A stretch of 64,000 nucleotides of DNA from JAAYXS01 sp964550375. GTDB taxonomy: Bacteria; Planctomycetota; Phycisphaerae; UBA1845; Fen-1342. Each line of letters begins with the position of its first letter. Position 1 is the first letter of the stretch. Shown here piece after piece: positions 9,207 to 17,731 of the stretch. A program made the position numbers and the translations under genes. The stretch is from the NCBI GenBank assembly GCA_964550375.1, contig CAZJYX010000004.1:1-64000 (forward strand), in the 5' to 3' direction. The notes under the pieces are model-generated. The model saw only the letters and a program-made list of their open reading frames with translations. It did no database searches and was not told where the DNA came from.

Positions 9207-10385
9207 ATGAAAGCCGCTCCGACCAGCAGCACCCATATTGATCGACTTGAGGGCGCGCCGGCGCCCCCGCTGGCGTGCTCCGCCGTTCTGACACACCACT
9301 GGCTGGTGCGCATGCGCGGCGGGGAGAAAGTCCTGGCGGCCATCGCGGAATTGTTGCCTGACGCCGCCATTCATACGCTGGTTCACGACCCCGCGGCGGT
9401 CACTATCCAATCTCGCGCAGGCGCGCCGCTGCCGGTGATTACGTCGGCGCTGCAGTGCCTGCCCGGCGTGCTGCGCTATTACCCTCATCTGCTGCCGCTG
9501 ATGCCGCTGGCGTTCCGACGGATGCGCCTGCCGGCGGTGGACCTGGTCGTCTGCTCCGACGCCGCCATTGCGAAGGCCATGACAACCGACCCGCGCAGTC
9601 GGGTGGTTTGCTACTGCCATTCGCCGCCGCGGTACGCCTGGGAGCCGGAGATCCGCCGCCAGTACGCCCTGAGCCTGCCACGGCCCCTGCGCCCGCTGTT
9701 CAACCTGGCGGCGGAGCGGGTGCGGCGGGCCGATGCGGACGCCGCGCGGCGGGTCGATCAGTTCATCGCCAACTCGCGGCACGTGGCCGACCGTATCCGC
9801 CGGTGCTATGGGCGGCACAGCCTGGTTATCCATCCGCCGGTGGACTTGCCGCCGGAGCCGAGTAAGGACGCGCGTGAGGACTTCTACCTCTGCGTGGGTC
9901 ACCACGTGCCGTACAAGCGGCTGGACCTTGCCATCGCCGCCTGCCAGCGGCTGGGCCGGCGGCTGGCCATCATCGGCGAAGGCCCCGACGTCCGCCGCTA
10001 CGCCGCCTTAGCGGACAGCCTCCGGGTCACGCCGACCTTCCTGGGCTACCAGCCGGACGACATCGTTCAGGACCACTACCGGCGAGCGCGCGGCCTGCTC
10101 TTCCCCGGCGAGGAGGACTTCGGCATCGTCCCGGTCGAGGCGATGGCGCACGGCTGTCCGGTGATTGCGTACGGGGTGGGCGGGGCATGCGAGACCGTCG
10201 TTGACGGCGTAACCGGCGTGCTCTTTCGCGAGCAGACCGAGAAGTCGCTGGCGGCGGCCATCGAGCGGGCGGAGGCGCTCAGTTTCGACTCGGCCGCGCT
10301 GCACGAACGCATGCAGCGCTTCAGCAGGGCGCGCTTCCTGCGCGAGATGCATGCCGCCCTGACGGATGTGCTGGCCGCACACTGA
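9207..10385 (+). CDS. GT4-family glycosyltransferase (WbaZ-like)
   Basis: A 392-residue retaining GT-B glycosyltransferase, probably cytosolic and membrane-associated. The N-terminal domain has RGGEKVL and CYCHSPPRYAWEPE. The C-terminal donor-binding domain starts with FYLCVGHHVPYKRLDLAI and carries the GT4 E-x7-E motif in GEEDFGIVPVEAMAHG. The pattern resembles mannosyltransferases of the WbaZ type in O-antigen or exopolysaccharide synthesis; the actual sugar is unknown. The ATG at 9207 (MKAAPTS) is preferred over an ATG at 9111 because the intervening residues are not family-like; a weak AGGA lies about 11 nt upstream. No polysaccharide cluster surrounds it. Confidence 0.85.
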   Translation: MKAAPTSSTHIDRLEGAPAPPLACSAVLTHHWLVRMRGGEKVLAAIAELLPDAAIHTLVHDPAAVTIQSRAGAPLPVITSALQCLPGVLRYYPHLLPLMPLAFRRMRLPAVDLVVCSDAAIAKAMTTDPRSRVVCYCHSPPRYAWEPEIRRQYALSLPRPLRPLFNLAAERVRRADADAARRVDQFIANSRHVADRIRRCYGRHSLVIHPPVDLPPEPSKDAREDFYLCVGHHVPYKRLDLAIAACQRLGRRLAIIGEGPDVRRYAALADSLRVTPTFLGYQPDDIVQDHYRRARGLLFPGEEDFGIVPVEAMAHGCPVIAYGVGGACETVVDGVTGVLFREQTEKSLAAAIERAEALSFDSAALHERMQRFSRARFLREMHAALTDVLAAH

Positions 10386-10419
10386 CACCGCCCCCAACTA
10401 CCCCCCTGCCATACCGGCC

Positions 10420-10968
10420 TCAGGACGATCCGCCGTAGCGCCGCCGCGCGGCGTTGAAAGCCTGCCGGAAGGCTTCGAATTCCGCCGCCGAGTCGAACAC
10501 GTCCTCGAGCGCCACGGCCGGCTCGTCGCCAGCCAACTCGACGCGCGGCACACGCCCGGACTGTGCCCGCAGCCGGGCAACCGCACCCCAGGGCAGCAGT
10601 ACGGCGTGTCGGCGGGTGCCAATCAGCAGGCCGCGCGGCGTAATGGCCACGAAGCGGTTGGACAGGCGCCCGACCAGCAGCCGGTCCATCAGCATGCCCA
10701 GCGTGGCAATGATCATGGCCACGACGATCGGCAGCACGGCATTGGGGACTTCGCCCAACTCCAACCGGTAGCCGACCACGGCGACGGCCCCAACCGCCAG
10801 GCCCAGGAGCCCGTAGTTAACCAGTCGGCGCGGCCAGGTGCGCTCGTGCCGCCAGATTCGCGTATGCTCATCGAATTCGAAGCCGCAGCCCGGGCAGCGG
10901 CCGGACGCGCCGGGGTGTCCGAGGGTCTCGCCACACTCCGGACAAGCTCGTAGGACGCGCTGCTCCAT
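10420..10968 (-). CDS. Zinc-ribbon membrane protein of unknown function
   Basis: A 182-residue protein. The N-terminus is a CPECGE...CPGCGF zinc ribbon (about residues 9-35), followed by two transmembrane helices (about residues 52-68 and 78-97) and a cytosolic C-terminal domain of about 75 residues resembling PH-like domains (LSNRFVAITPRGLLIGTR). The true start is the ATG at 10968, preceded by GGGAGA; a longer open frame runs back into miaB but is a shadow there. It lies 49 bp after miaB on the same strand and is probably co-transcribed. Function unknown. Confidence 0.75.
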   Translation of the reverse strand: MEQRVLRACPECGETLGHPGASGRCPGCGFEFDEHTRIWRHERTWPRRLVNYGLLGLAVGAVAVVGYRLELGEVPNAVLPIVVAMIIATLGMLMDRLLVGRLSNRFVAITPRGLLIGTRRHAVLLPWGAVARLRAQSGRVPRVELAGDEPAVALEDVFDSAAEFEAFRQAFNAARRRYGGSS

Positions 10969-11017
10969 GCTTGTCTCCCGCGCCCTGAAGGGCGGCACCG
11001 CCCACGGCGCCGGTCGT

Positions 11018-12535
11018 CTAGTCCGGCCCGAGAATCGGCAACGCGCCGCGCGCCGGCGTCCTTGGCGGCGCCACCACCGCTTCCAACCGCCCGAAAAGGG
11101 TGAGCGGCGAGACGGCCTCGATGCGAACGCGAACGAGCGCCCCGACGTGCTCGGGCCGGCCGTCGAAAACGACGATCTGATCCGTCGGCGTCCGGCCGAC
11201 CAGTTGATCGCCGCGCGCTGTCCCGGCCGGACCGGCGAACTCGGGGGCTGACTCCTCGCAGGGCTGCTCCGCCTCCGCCGCCCGTTGGGCGCGCTGCGCG
11301 ACCTTGCTGTAGCCCTCGACCAGAACCTCGCACGTGCCGCCCACCAGGGTGCGTTTGTGGCGATGGGCAATCTCGGACTGGACCGCGAGCAATTCGTTGT
11401 TCCGCGCGGCTTTCACATCCAACGGGACGTCGTCATCCTTGACACGCTCGGCGGACGTGCCCGGCCGCGGCGAGTACTTGAAGACGAAGATGTTCTGGTA
11501 CTCGACGCGCTGCACCAGTGCGACTGTGGCGCGGAAATCCTCCGCGGTCTCGCCGCAGAAGCCCACGATGAAATCTCCCGCCAGGCCGATGCCGGGCACG
11601 TATTGGCGAGCGGCGTCCATGAGCCTGAGGTACTCGGCGACCGTGTAGCCGCGGCACATGGCCCGCAGGATGTGGTCCGAGCCGCTCTGGGCTGGGATGT
11701 GCAGGTATGGCATCACCTTGGGGTAGTCGCGCATGACCCGGAAGATGTCGTCATCCCAATCGGCCGGGAAGCTGGTGACGAAGCGCACGCGGTCGATGCC
11801 GGGGACCGCCTGCACCCGCTCCAACAGCCGGGCCAGGCTGACGGTTTGATGATCATCCGCGAAGCGATATGAATTGACGGTCTGCCCCAGGAGCGTCACC
11901 TCACGGCAGCCGTCCTCGGCCAAGCGGGTGACCTCCGCGACGATGTTGGCCGCCGGCCGGCTGCGCTCGGGCCCGCGAACGAACGGCACCACGCAGTAGG
12001 TGCAGAACTTGTCGCAGCCGCGCTGCACGCGGACGTAGGATTGCAGCACCGCGGCCCCGGGCACGGGCGTCCGGGCCAGGTCAAGCAGCTCGATGCGATC
12101 GTCAGCGGCACGCCGGTCGGCATCATCACGGCGCCCGCGCCCCGTGCCGCTCAGGGCTACACGCGGTCCGCCGCCGGCCCGGATTTCAGATATGAGTGTC
12201 GGAAGCCGGTCCAACTCGCCGGGTCCACAGACCAGGTCAACCTGTGGCGTCTGGGCCAACAGGTCGGCCCCCATGCGTTCGGCCATGCAGCCGATGACGG
12301 CGATGATCATCTCCGGCCGCCGCCGTTTCAGCGCCTTTAGCTGCCCCAGCCGCGAAAGGACCTTGTCCTCGGCGTGCCGGCGGACGCTACACGTGTTGAA
12401 GAGGACGACATCCGCCCGGGGCGGCTCGCTGACCGGCACCAGCCCCAGGCGACGAAGCTGGCCAGCGACCAGCTCGCTGTCCAGCACGTTCATCTGGCAG
12501 CCGAACGTCTCCAGGTAGTAGGTTTCAGCCTTCAC
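11018..12535 (-). CDS. miaB: tRNA-2-methylthio-N6-dimethylallyladenosine synthase
   Basis: A 505-residue radical-SAM methylthiotransferase that adds the 2-methylthio group to i6A37 of tRNAs reading UNN codons. The N-terminal MTTase domain has Cys13, Cys49 and Cys83 for the auxiliary 4Fe-4S cluster. The radical SAM motif CDKFCTYC gives Cys174, Cys178 and Cys181, and a TRAM domain ends the protein. Between them is an insertion of about 25 polar residues (near 130-155), relative to the E. coli protein as I recall it. The start is GTG, overlapping the stop of the upstream gene (GTGA), so translation is coupled. It is i6A-type MiaB rather than RimO by overall pattern. Confidence 0.95.
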   Translation of the reverse strand: MKAETYYLETFGCQMNVLDSELVAGQLRRLGLVPVSEPPRADVVLFNTCSVRRHAEDKVLSRLGQLKALKRRRPEMIIAVIGCMAERMGADLLAQTPQVDLVCGPGELDRLPTLISEIRAGGGPRVALSGTGRGRRDDADRRAADDRIELLDLARTPVPGAAVLQSYVRVQRGCDKFCTYCVVPFVRGPERSRPAANIVAEVTRLAEDGCREVTLLGQTVNSYRFADDHQTVSLARLLERVQAVPGIDRVRFVTSFPADWDDDIFRVMRDYPKVMPYLHIPAQSGSDHILRAMCRGYTVAEYLRLMDAARQYVPGIGLAGDFIVGFCGETAEDFRATVALVQRVEYQNIFVFKYSPRPGTSAERVKDDDVPLDVKAARNNELLAVQSEIAHRHKRTLVGGTCEVLVEGYSKVAQRAQRAAEAEQPCEESAPEFAGPAGTARGDQLVGRTPTDQIVVFDGRPEHVGALVRVRIEAVSPLTLFGRLEAVVAPPRTPARGALPILGPD

Positions 12536-13614
12536 GGATTCTGGTCTCCGAGCCGGTCGAGTGCCCGAGCGGCGTCGACCCGCACCCGGGGTGGCGTGTC
12601 GGAGGACGCCAGCAATTCGCGGTAGAGCCGCTGGGCTACGTCCGGGCGGCCCAGCCCCTCATGCGCTACAGCGAGATGATATACGGCGGCGGCGGTTTCG
12701 GTCAGTGGCAGCAGGTCGTTGGCGGCTTCGGCGAAGGCGCCGGCGGCGATCCGGGCCCGCGCCAGAACCAGCCGCCACGGGCCGCGTTCATCCGGAGCCA
12801 CAAAGGGCAGCGCCCGCTCGATCAGCCGCCGACAGCGTTCGGCCTCGCCCGCGTCCAAGGCCCGGGCGGCAGCGTCGATCAACCAGGAGTCTCCCGGCAG
12901 TCTTACGCGCACAGCCGGCTTGGGCGGCGAGGCCACCGGCAGGCCCAACAGTGGCGTCCGGTCGACCGGCTGACGAGTCGGTTGGGCAGCGGCCGCGGCG
13001 TCCGAACCCTCCGGGACAAACGGTACTTCGTCCGCCTCCTCGTACAGCAGCAACTCGAGGAGCAGCCTATGGAGAGCTGCGTCGGTTGGGCGGAGGCCGG
13101 ACTCTGACAAGGCGGCGTTAAGAGCCGTGATCGCTCGGCTGTTTGTTTCGGAGCCCGGCGGGCCGGGTCGGCGCGGCGAGGCAGGCGTTTCCAGCGGGTA
13201 GTCGCGGAGCAGCTCCGAGAGAACCAGGACGGCCTCGTCGAAGCGGCCGGCGCGGTCGGAGGCCACCAACAGGCGAACACGGGCCAGCCGGTCGGCCCAG
13301 GGCGCACACCCGGACCGCAAGACCTCCTGATACGCAGTCGCCGCCGCCGCCCACTGGCCTTCGGCCGCCGCGTGTTCAGCCTCAGTCAGCGGGGGACAGG
13401 CCGCACACTCCAGCCATTCGACTTCGCCGAGCGGCTTGCGGAGGTACTCGCCCGAGACCCCGCGGAAGATGATTCGGCCGTCGCGGTAATCGCTGAGTAG
13501 GACGTTCCGAAAAACTGGGCGGCCAACCAGCTTGACGGCGTCCGCCGGGGCGGCCGCGGCCGGCGCAGAAACGGCAAGGAATAGTGCCAGCGATCGAACC
13601 AACGCGCAAGTCAT
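12532..13614 (-). CDS. Exported TPR-like repeat protein
   Basis: A 360-residue protein with a signal peptide (LALFLAVSAPAAAAPA) and about 60 residues of small beta-type sequence (residues 27-85), then alpha-helical repeats resembling tetratricopeptide units, the clearest being the final ones (AVYHLAVAHEGLGRPDVAQR, ASSDTPPRVRVDAARAL). The middle has a low-complexity linker. It probably acts in the periplasm as a scaffold or binding protein; partner unknown. Its stop overlaps the GTG of miaB. The ATG at 13614 has no Shine-Dalgarno, but a TATACT box ends 6 nt upstream. Confidence 0.7.
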   Translation of the reverse strand: MTCALVRSLALFLAVSAPAAAAPADAVKLVGRPVFRNVLLSDYRDGRIIFRGVSGEYLRKPLGEVEWLECAACPPLTEAEHAAAEGQWAAAATAYQEVLRSGCAPWADRLARVRLLVASDRAGRFDEAVLVLSELLRDYPLETPASPRRPGPPGSETNSRAITALNAALSESGLRPTDAALHRLLLELLLYEEADEVPFVPEGSDAAAAAQPTRQPVDRTPLLGLPVASPPKPAVRVRLPGDSWLIDAAARALDAGEAERCRRLIERALPFVAPDERGPWRLVLARARIAAGAFAEAANDLLPLTETAAAVYHLAVAHEGLGRPDVAQRLYRELLASSDTPPRVRVDAARALDRLGDQNP

Positions 13615-13620
13615 GCCGAT

Positions 13621-13626
13621 AGTATA
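13621..13626 (-). promoter_or_regulatory. -10 box of the TPR-miaB operon
   Basis: Minus-strand TATACT is followed by 6 nt and the ATG at 13614, again pointing to a leaderless transcript that would carry the TPR-like gene, miaB and perhaps the zinc-ribbon gene. No good -35 is visible. Confidence 0.45.
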
Positions 13627-13745
13627 AGGGACGGCCGCGACCGTGGTTGCTGCCCGGCGGTAGTCCGGGCGAGCTTGCACTCCGGGATCTGCCAGGTTAT
13701 AAGATGAGGTGCAAGGACGCTCATGCGTCGAGCGAGGGACAGCTC

Positions 13746-14216
13746 GTGAGCAATGATGTTCGCAATACCAGGGTTGTAGTTGCGCTGATCCTGGCCATGA
13801 CGGTTGGGGCGCGCGCGCTCCTGTGGCTCGAGCCCACCGCACCGGCATCGGCTGTGAGCATGCCGCTGATGGCTGCCGGCGGGACACCCGTCGAGAATGT
13901 AACGATCGAATACAGCCGCGCGGGCGAAACGCCCGCCGCCGGCTGGGATTGCCTGATCATGCCGGACGGAACCTGCCACTGGCGGGCCGCGGGGCCGCAG
14001 GTACGGCTGGTCGTCAAAGGTTCTGAAACGGACGAGCTACCCTACGAGCAGAAGGAAGCGTTGTTGGCCACGCTCGGCAGCGTGACGCTGGGCCGCGGCG
14101 GGCAGTTGGTGGATGTACGGCTAAGCCCGCCCGGCGACGGAGAACTGGACGGCGAAGCACCCAGCCCGACCAAGGCGCTGCGAGCGCTGCTGGTTGCCAA
14201 GCGGCTGGTCGATTAG
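13746..14216 (+). CDS. Amidase_2-like exported protein lacking metal ligands
   Basis: A 156-residue protein starting at GTG 13746, preceded by GAGGGA with 8-nt spacing; an upstream in-frame ATG at 13647 would add random-looking residues. A hydrophobic N-terminal segment (VVVALILAMTVGARALLWL) is an anchor or uncleaved signal. The rest follows the plan of N-acetylmuramoyl-L-alanine amidases: a VTIEYS strand where active enzymes have I-HH-S, then CLIMPDGTCHWR, then VRLVVKG...LPYEQKEALLATL resembling the later conserved helix. The zinc histidines are absent, so it would be inactive. Similarity is by eye and weak. Divergent from the TPR-miaB operon. Confidence 0.55.
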   Translation: MSNDVRNTRVVVALILAMTVGARALLWLEPTAPASAVSMPLMAAGGTPVENVTIEYSRAGETPAAGWDCLIMPDGTCHWRAAGPQVRLVVKGSETDELPYEQKEALLATLGSVTLGRGGQLVDVRLSPPGDGELDGEAPSPTKALRALLVAKRLVD

Positions 14217-14354
14217 GCTCTGCACGTCAAGGCTTCCGCGGCGGCAGCACTGCCCCCGTCTCCGACGACCTTATTGGCACGGCTGTAATCGGAAACTGGG
14301 GTTCGACCGGCGGGCCGGCCGCAGCGTAACATTCTCAGGTTGTCGAATGGGCTA

Positions 14355-15224
14355 ATGGACGTCCTTCCGCAACTTCCAGACTACGAACTCGTGAATCGCA
14401 TCGGCCGCGGCGCCGGGGCGACCATCAATCTCGCCCAGGAACGGGGAACGCGCCAGCCGGTCGCCATCAAGCATGTGATTCGCCGCTCGCCCGAGGACGA
14501 GCGCTTCATCCACCAGGCCGAGATCGAGTACGACGTGGCGCGGCGCTTCGACCACCCCTACCTGCGCAAGTGTTACGATCTGGTGCGGGTGCGCAAGTGG
14601 TGGAAGACGCGCGAGCTGTTCTTGGTGATGGAGTACGTGGACGGCGAACGGCTGGAGGATTGCTGCCCCGAGCAGCTCAGCGAGATGGTGCAGACGTTCA
14701 TGAAGATCGCCGAGGGTCTGCACGCGATGCATATGGGCGGCTTCGCACACGCCGATATCAAGCCGAACAACGTGCTGCTGGCCAAGGGCGGCGGCCTGAA
14801 GATCATCGACTTCGGGCAGAGCTGCCCGCTGGGCCACCGCAAGACGCGGCTCCAGGGCACGCCGGACTTCATGGCGCCCGAGCAGGTGGAGCGTCGCCGC
14901 ATCGACCACCGCACCGACGTATTCAACCTCGGCGCCACGATGTACTGGGTCGTGACCGGCAAATGGTTCAAGACTTCGATGTCGACGGCGCCGGCCGCCA
15001 CGAAGAAGATCGAGATCGAGTCGCGGCGCGGCAGCCAGCCGCCGCACGTGCTCAACGAGCAGATCCCGCTGTCGCTGTCGAAGCTGATAATGGAATGCTG
15101 TGAGCCGGCTCCGGAGCGCCGCCCGGCGGACATGCGCAAGGTGATTTCGCGACTGGAGGTCGTCCTGCACCTGCTCGACCGGCGCGAGGGGGCGGTCGTC
15201 ATTCGCCGGGCGGAGGAGGAGTGA
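14355..15224 (+). CDS. Serine/threonine protein kinase
   Basis: A 289-residue Hanks-type kinase domain with no membrane or sensor extension. Motifs: glycine loop GRGAGA (17-22), ATP lysine in VAIKH (Lys39), catalytic HADIKPNN (Asp134), metal-binding DFGQ (152-154) and APEQ. The HAD in place of the common HRD makes it a non-RD kinase, suggesting no activation-loop phosphorylation. I chose the ATG at 14355; a TTG at 14340 is the alternative and neither has a strong Shine-Dalgarno. Its stop is 16 bp before the phosphatase gene, so the pair forms a transcription unit for reversible phosphorylation. Confidence 0.9.
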   Translation: MDVLPQLPDYELVNRIGRGAGATINLAQERGTRQPVAIKHVIRRSPEDERFIHQAEIEYDVARRFDHPYLRKCYDLVRVRKWWKTRELFLVMEYVDGERLEDCCPEQLSEMVQTFMKIAEGLHAMHMGGFAHADIKPNNVLLAKGGGLKIIDFGQSCPLGHRKTRLQGTPDFMAPEQVERRRIDHRTDVFNLGATMYWVVTGKWFKTSMSTAPAATKKIEIESRRGSQPPHVLNEQIPLSLSKLIMECCEPAPERRPADMRKVISRLEVVLHLLDRREGAVVIRRAEEE

Positions 15225-15240
15225 GATCTTGGAGGACCGC

Positions 15241-16101
15241 ATGTCCGCCCAGCCTGACGGCCAGCAGGCCCGCGCGACGCTGCTCGAGGCGGCCCGCCTG
15301 ATCCGCGAGGACCCCGAGCGTGAGGGCTCGCTGCTGCGCTTTGGGGCGGCGGGCCAGGTCGTCATGACGGGCGACCTGCACGGCAACCTGTGGGGCCTCG
15401 ACAAGCTGCAGCGCTTCTGCGCGTTGTCACGATATCGTGGCCGGCGTGTGGTTCTGCATGAGTTGATCCACCAGGAACCCGAGCGCGCCGGCGACATGGA
15501 CCTCTCCATCGATTTGCTGGTGCGGGCGGCGGCCTGGAAGTGCGAGTATCCCGACAACGTCTTCTTCCTCCTGTCCAACCATGAGCTCTCGCAACTCCGG
15601 CGCCACGAGATTACCAAGGGCGGCCGTTCGGTGATTCTCGACTTCGAGCAGGGCGTGCGTCACCGGTTCGGTGGGCAGGCCGACGACGTGCTGGCGGCTG
15701 TAGACGAATACATCGCGGCCCTGCCATTAGCCGCCCGAACGGCGAACGGCGTGTTCCTGGCCCACAGCCTGCCCGACCCGCTTTCCATCAGTACATTCGA
15801 CGCCACCATCTTCGAGCGTGCTCCGACCGGCGCGGACATGGAGCCCGGCGGCGCGATCTACTCCCTGGTCTGGGGGCGGTTCCACACGGCGCCGGCGGTA
15901 GAGGTGCTGGCGGAGCGACTCGAAGTGCAGACGTTTGTCGTCGGCCACACGCCGCAGGAAATGGGTCATGAAGTGATCGGCCGCCTGATCATCCTGGCCA
16001 GCAATCACGCCCATGGCAGCTTCCTGCCGATTGACTTGCAGCGCTCTTACACGGCCGAGCAGTTGGCCGGGAACATCCGCAAGTTTGCCGCGGTCGAGTA
16101 G
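15241..16101 (+). CDS. PPP-like metallophosphoesterase
   Basis: A 286-residue calcineurin-type phosphoesterase, presumably the phosphatase counterpart of the adjacent kinase. Seen motifs: GDLHGN (about residues 40-45), LSNHE, FLAHS and VVGHT supply candidate ligands for a two-metal site. The usual GDxxDRG is replaced by HELIHQE, so the bridging aspartate appears to be a glutamate and the arginine is lost; LSNHE stands for GNHE. This departs from canonical PPP enzymes but may define a separate subgroup. GGAGG lies 6 nt before the ATG at 15241. Substrate specificity is inferred from the neighbour only. Confidence 0.8.
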   Translation: MSAQPDGQQARATLLEAARLIREDPEREGSLLRFGAAGQVVMTGDLHGNLWGLDKLQRFCALSRYRGRRVVLHELIHQEPERAGDMDLSIDLLVRAAAWKCEYPDNVFFLLSNHELSQLRRHEITKGGRSVILDFEQGVRHRFGGQADDVLAAVDEYIAALPLAARTANGVFLAHSLPDPLSISTFDATIFERAPTGADMEPGGAIYSLVWGRFHTAPAVEVLAERLEVQTFVVGHTPQEMGHEVIGRLIILASNHAHGSFLPIDLQRSYTAEQLAGNIRKFAAVE

Positions 16102-16143
16102 GGCCGCGGCGTGCCACCGGGGCGACCGCGGTGGGGCCGGCAC

Positions 16144-16149
16144 TATAAT
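16144..16149 (+). promoter_or_regulatory. -10 box upstream of ispH
   Basis: A perfect TATAAT lies 61 nt before the ispH start, giving a leader of about 55 nt. No convincing -35 hexamer is visible at 16-18 bp upstream. Confidence 0.45.
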
Positions 16150-16210
16150 CAACGGGCTGCCAGGGCCCCCGGCGACCGGGCCCCCAGCGGCGGGCCATAG
16201 CGAGGACATC

Positions 16211-17176
16211 ATGCGTGCCATCGTGGCCAAGCCACGCGGGTTCTGTGCTGGGGTTGAACGAGCCATCCGCGTGGTCGAGCTGGCCCTGCAAGAGCACGGA
16301 CCGCCGATCTACGTCCGCAAGGAGATTGTACACAACCTGCACGTGGTGGAGCGGTTGCGGGCCCAGGGGGCGGTTTTTGTGCACGAGCTGGACGAGGTGC
16401 CCGGCGGCGCGGTTACAGTGCTGTCGGCCCACGGTTCGCCGCCGCACGTCTATGAGAACGCCCGGCGGCTAAACCTGCGGCTGATCGACGCCACCTGTCC
16501 GCTGGTGACGAAGGTCCATCGCGAGGTGCGGCGCTACGCCCGCCAAGGCTATCGCATCATCCTCATCGGGCATGCCGGCCACGACGAAGTCGTCGGCACG
16601 ATGGGCCAGGTCCCTGAGCGAACGACACTCATCAAGGGGCTGGCGGACATCGAGCAACTCAGGCTGCAACCGGGGGAGCGCGGCATCATTCTGACCCAGA
16701 CCACGCTCAGCCAGGACGACACGCGTGAGATTACGGCGGAGCTGCGCCGGCGCTTCCCGCAACTGGAGGAGCCACCCACGGAGGACATCTGCTACGCCAC
16801 TCAGAACCGGCAGAATGCGGTGAAGCGCTTCTGCGAGGAAATCGACTTGCTGCTCGTGGTTGGTTCGCGGAACTCCTCGAATTCCTGCCGCCTGGCCGAG
16901 GTCGGCCGGGCGCGCGGCGTGGAGTCGCACCTGATCGACCGCCGCGAAGACATCCAGGCGGCGTGGCTGGCGGGCAAGAAGTGCATCGGCGTGACGTCGG
17001 GCGCCAGCGCCCCGGAAGACATAGTCCAGGCAGTCCTGCAGTGGCTGCGTGCCGCGGGCGTCCAGGAGATCGAGGAGATAGACGCGCCCGATGAGCAGGT
17101 CGTGTTCACCCTCCCGAAGCTCGTGTCAAGCACGCCCGGGCAGCCAGGGGACGCCGGCGCGCCGGATCAGCCATAA
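16211..17176 (+). CDS. ispH: 4-hydroxy-3-methylbut-2-enyl diphosphate reductase
   Basis: A 321-residue iron-sulfur enzyme making IPP and DMAPP in the last step of the MEP isoprenoid pathway. The three cluster cysteines are Cys12 (PRGFCAGV), Cys96 (DATCPLV) and Cys194 (EDICYATQNR), at nearly the same spacing as in the E. coli enzyme. SAHGSPP, GHAGHDEVVGTMGQ and VVGSRNSSNS complete the substrate pocket. The ATG at 16211 has GAGGA just upstream; an earlier in-frame start at 16013 lies inside the phosphatase gene and is not real. The stop TAA shares its last A with the ATG of the next gene, so translation is coupled. Confidence 0.95.
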   Translation: MRAIVAKPRGFCAGVERAIRVVELALQEHGPPIYVRKEIVHNLHVVERLRAQGAVFVHELDEVPGGAVTVLSAHGSPPHVYENARRLNLRLIDATCPLVTKVHREVRRYARQGYRIILIGHAGHDEVVGTMGQVPERTTLIKGLADIEQLRLQPGERGIILTQTTLSQDDTREITAELRRRFPQLEEPPTEDICYATQNRQNAVKRFCEEIDLLLVVGSRNSSNSCRLAEVGRARGVESHLIDRREDIQAAWLAGKKCIGVTSGASAPEDIVQAVLQWLRAAGVQEIEEIDAPDEQVVFTLPKLVSSTPGQPGDAGAPDQP

Positions 17177-17583
17177 TGACCAACCGGATCACCATCCAGA
17201 CACGCGGTCGCGGACTGTACGAGATCACCGCCGGCGTGCAGACCGTTGTCCGGGCGGCGGGCGTGGATGAGGGCCTGTGCACGATCATGGTGCAGCACAC
17301 CTCCGCCAGCCTGGTCATACAGGAGAATGCGGACCCATCGGCCCGGCGCGATCTGGAAGCCTGGCTGAGTCGCCTCGTGACCGAGGATGACGCGCTTTAC
17401 ACGCACACATCGGAGGGGGCCGACGACATGCCAGCGCACATCAAGGCCGCCTTGACGGCGACGAGCGTGTCCATACCGATCATGGAAGGGCGCCTGGGGC
17501 TGGGCACGTGGCAGGGCATCTACCTGTGGGAGCACCGGCAGCGCGGGTCGGCCCGCCGGTGCCTGGTGCACATCGGCCCGTGA
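17176..17583 (+). CDS. YjbQ/UPF0047-family protein
   Basis: A 135-residue single-domain protein of the YjbQ family. Conserved segments are MVQHTSASLVIQENADP, HTSEGADDMPAHIKAAL and GRLGLGTWQGIYLWEHR; the histidines are presumed metal or active-site residues. Members can show weak thiamine-phosphate synthase activity, but their physiological role is unsettled. It overlaps the ispH stop by 1 bp (TAATG), so it is expressed with ispH. The length is full for the family. Confidence 0.9.
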   Translation: MTNRITIQTRGRGLYEITAGVQTVVRAAGVDEGLCTIMVQHTSASLVIQENADPSARRDLEAWLSRLVTEDDALYTHTSEGADDMPAHIKAALTATSVSIPIMEGRLGLGTWQGIYLWEHRQRGSARRCLVHIGP

Positions 17584-17731
17584 GCCGGCCCGGCCGACCC
17601 GTTGGCGACCTTATAGGACCGGAACCCAGTGGTTGGCCTCCCGATCTCTCGCCGTCGATGGTAGAATTGGTCAGTTGAGGCCGCGCTGTTGCGGCCGACA
17701 ACCTGCCCCGCGACTGCGCATGGGAGAACCA

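Noticed and set aside
10969..11370. N-terminal extension of the zinc-ribbon protein
   Set aside because: It overlaps miaB in another frame, while the ATG at 10968 has a good ribosome binding site and directly precedes the zinc ribbon.
13615..13887. N-terminal extension of the TPR-like protein upstream of 13614
   Set aside because: The extra residues look random and would place the signal peptide internally; a -10 box lies within this stretch.
14300..14320. ggggttcgacc resembling a tRNA T-arm
   Set aside because: No matching acceptor stem, anticodon arm or D-arm could be drawn around it.
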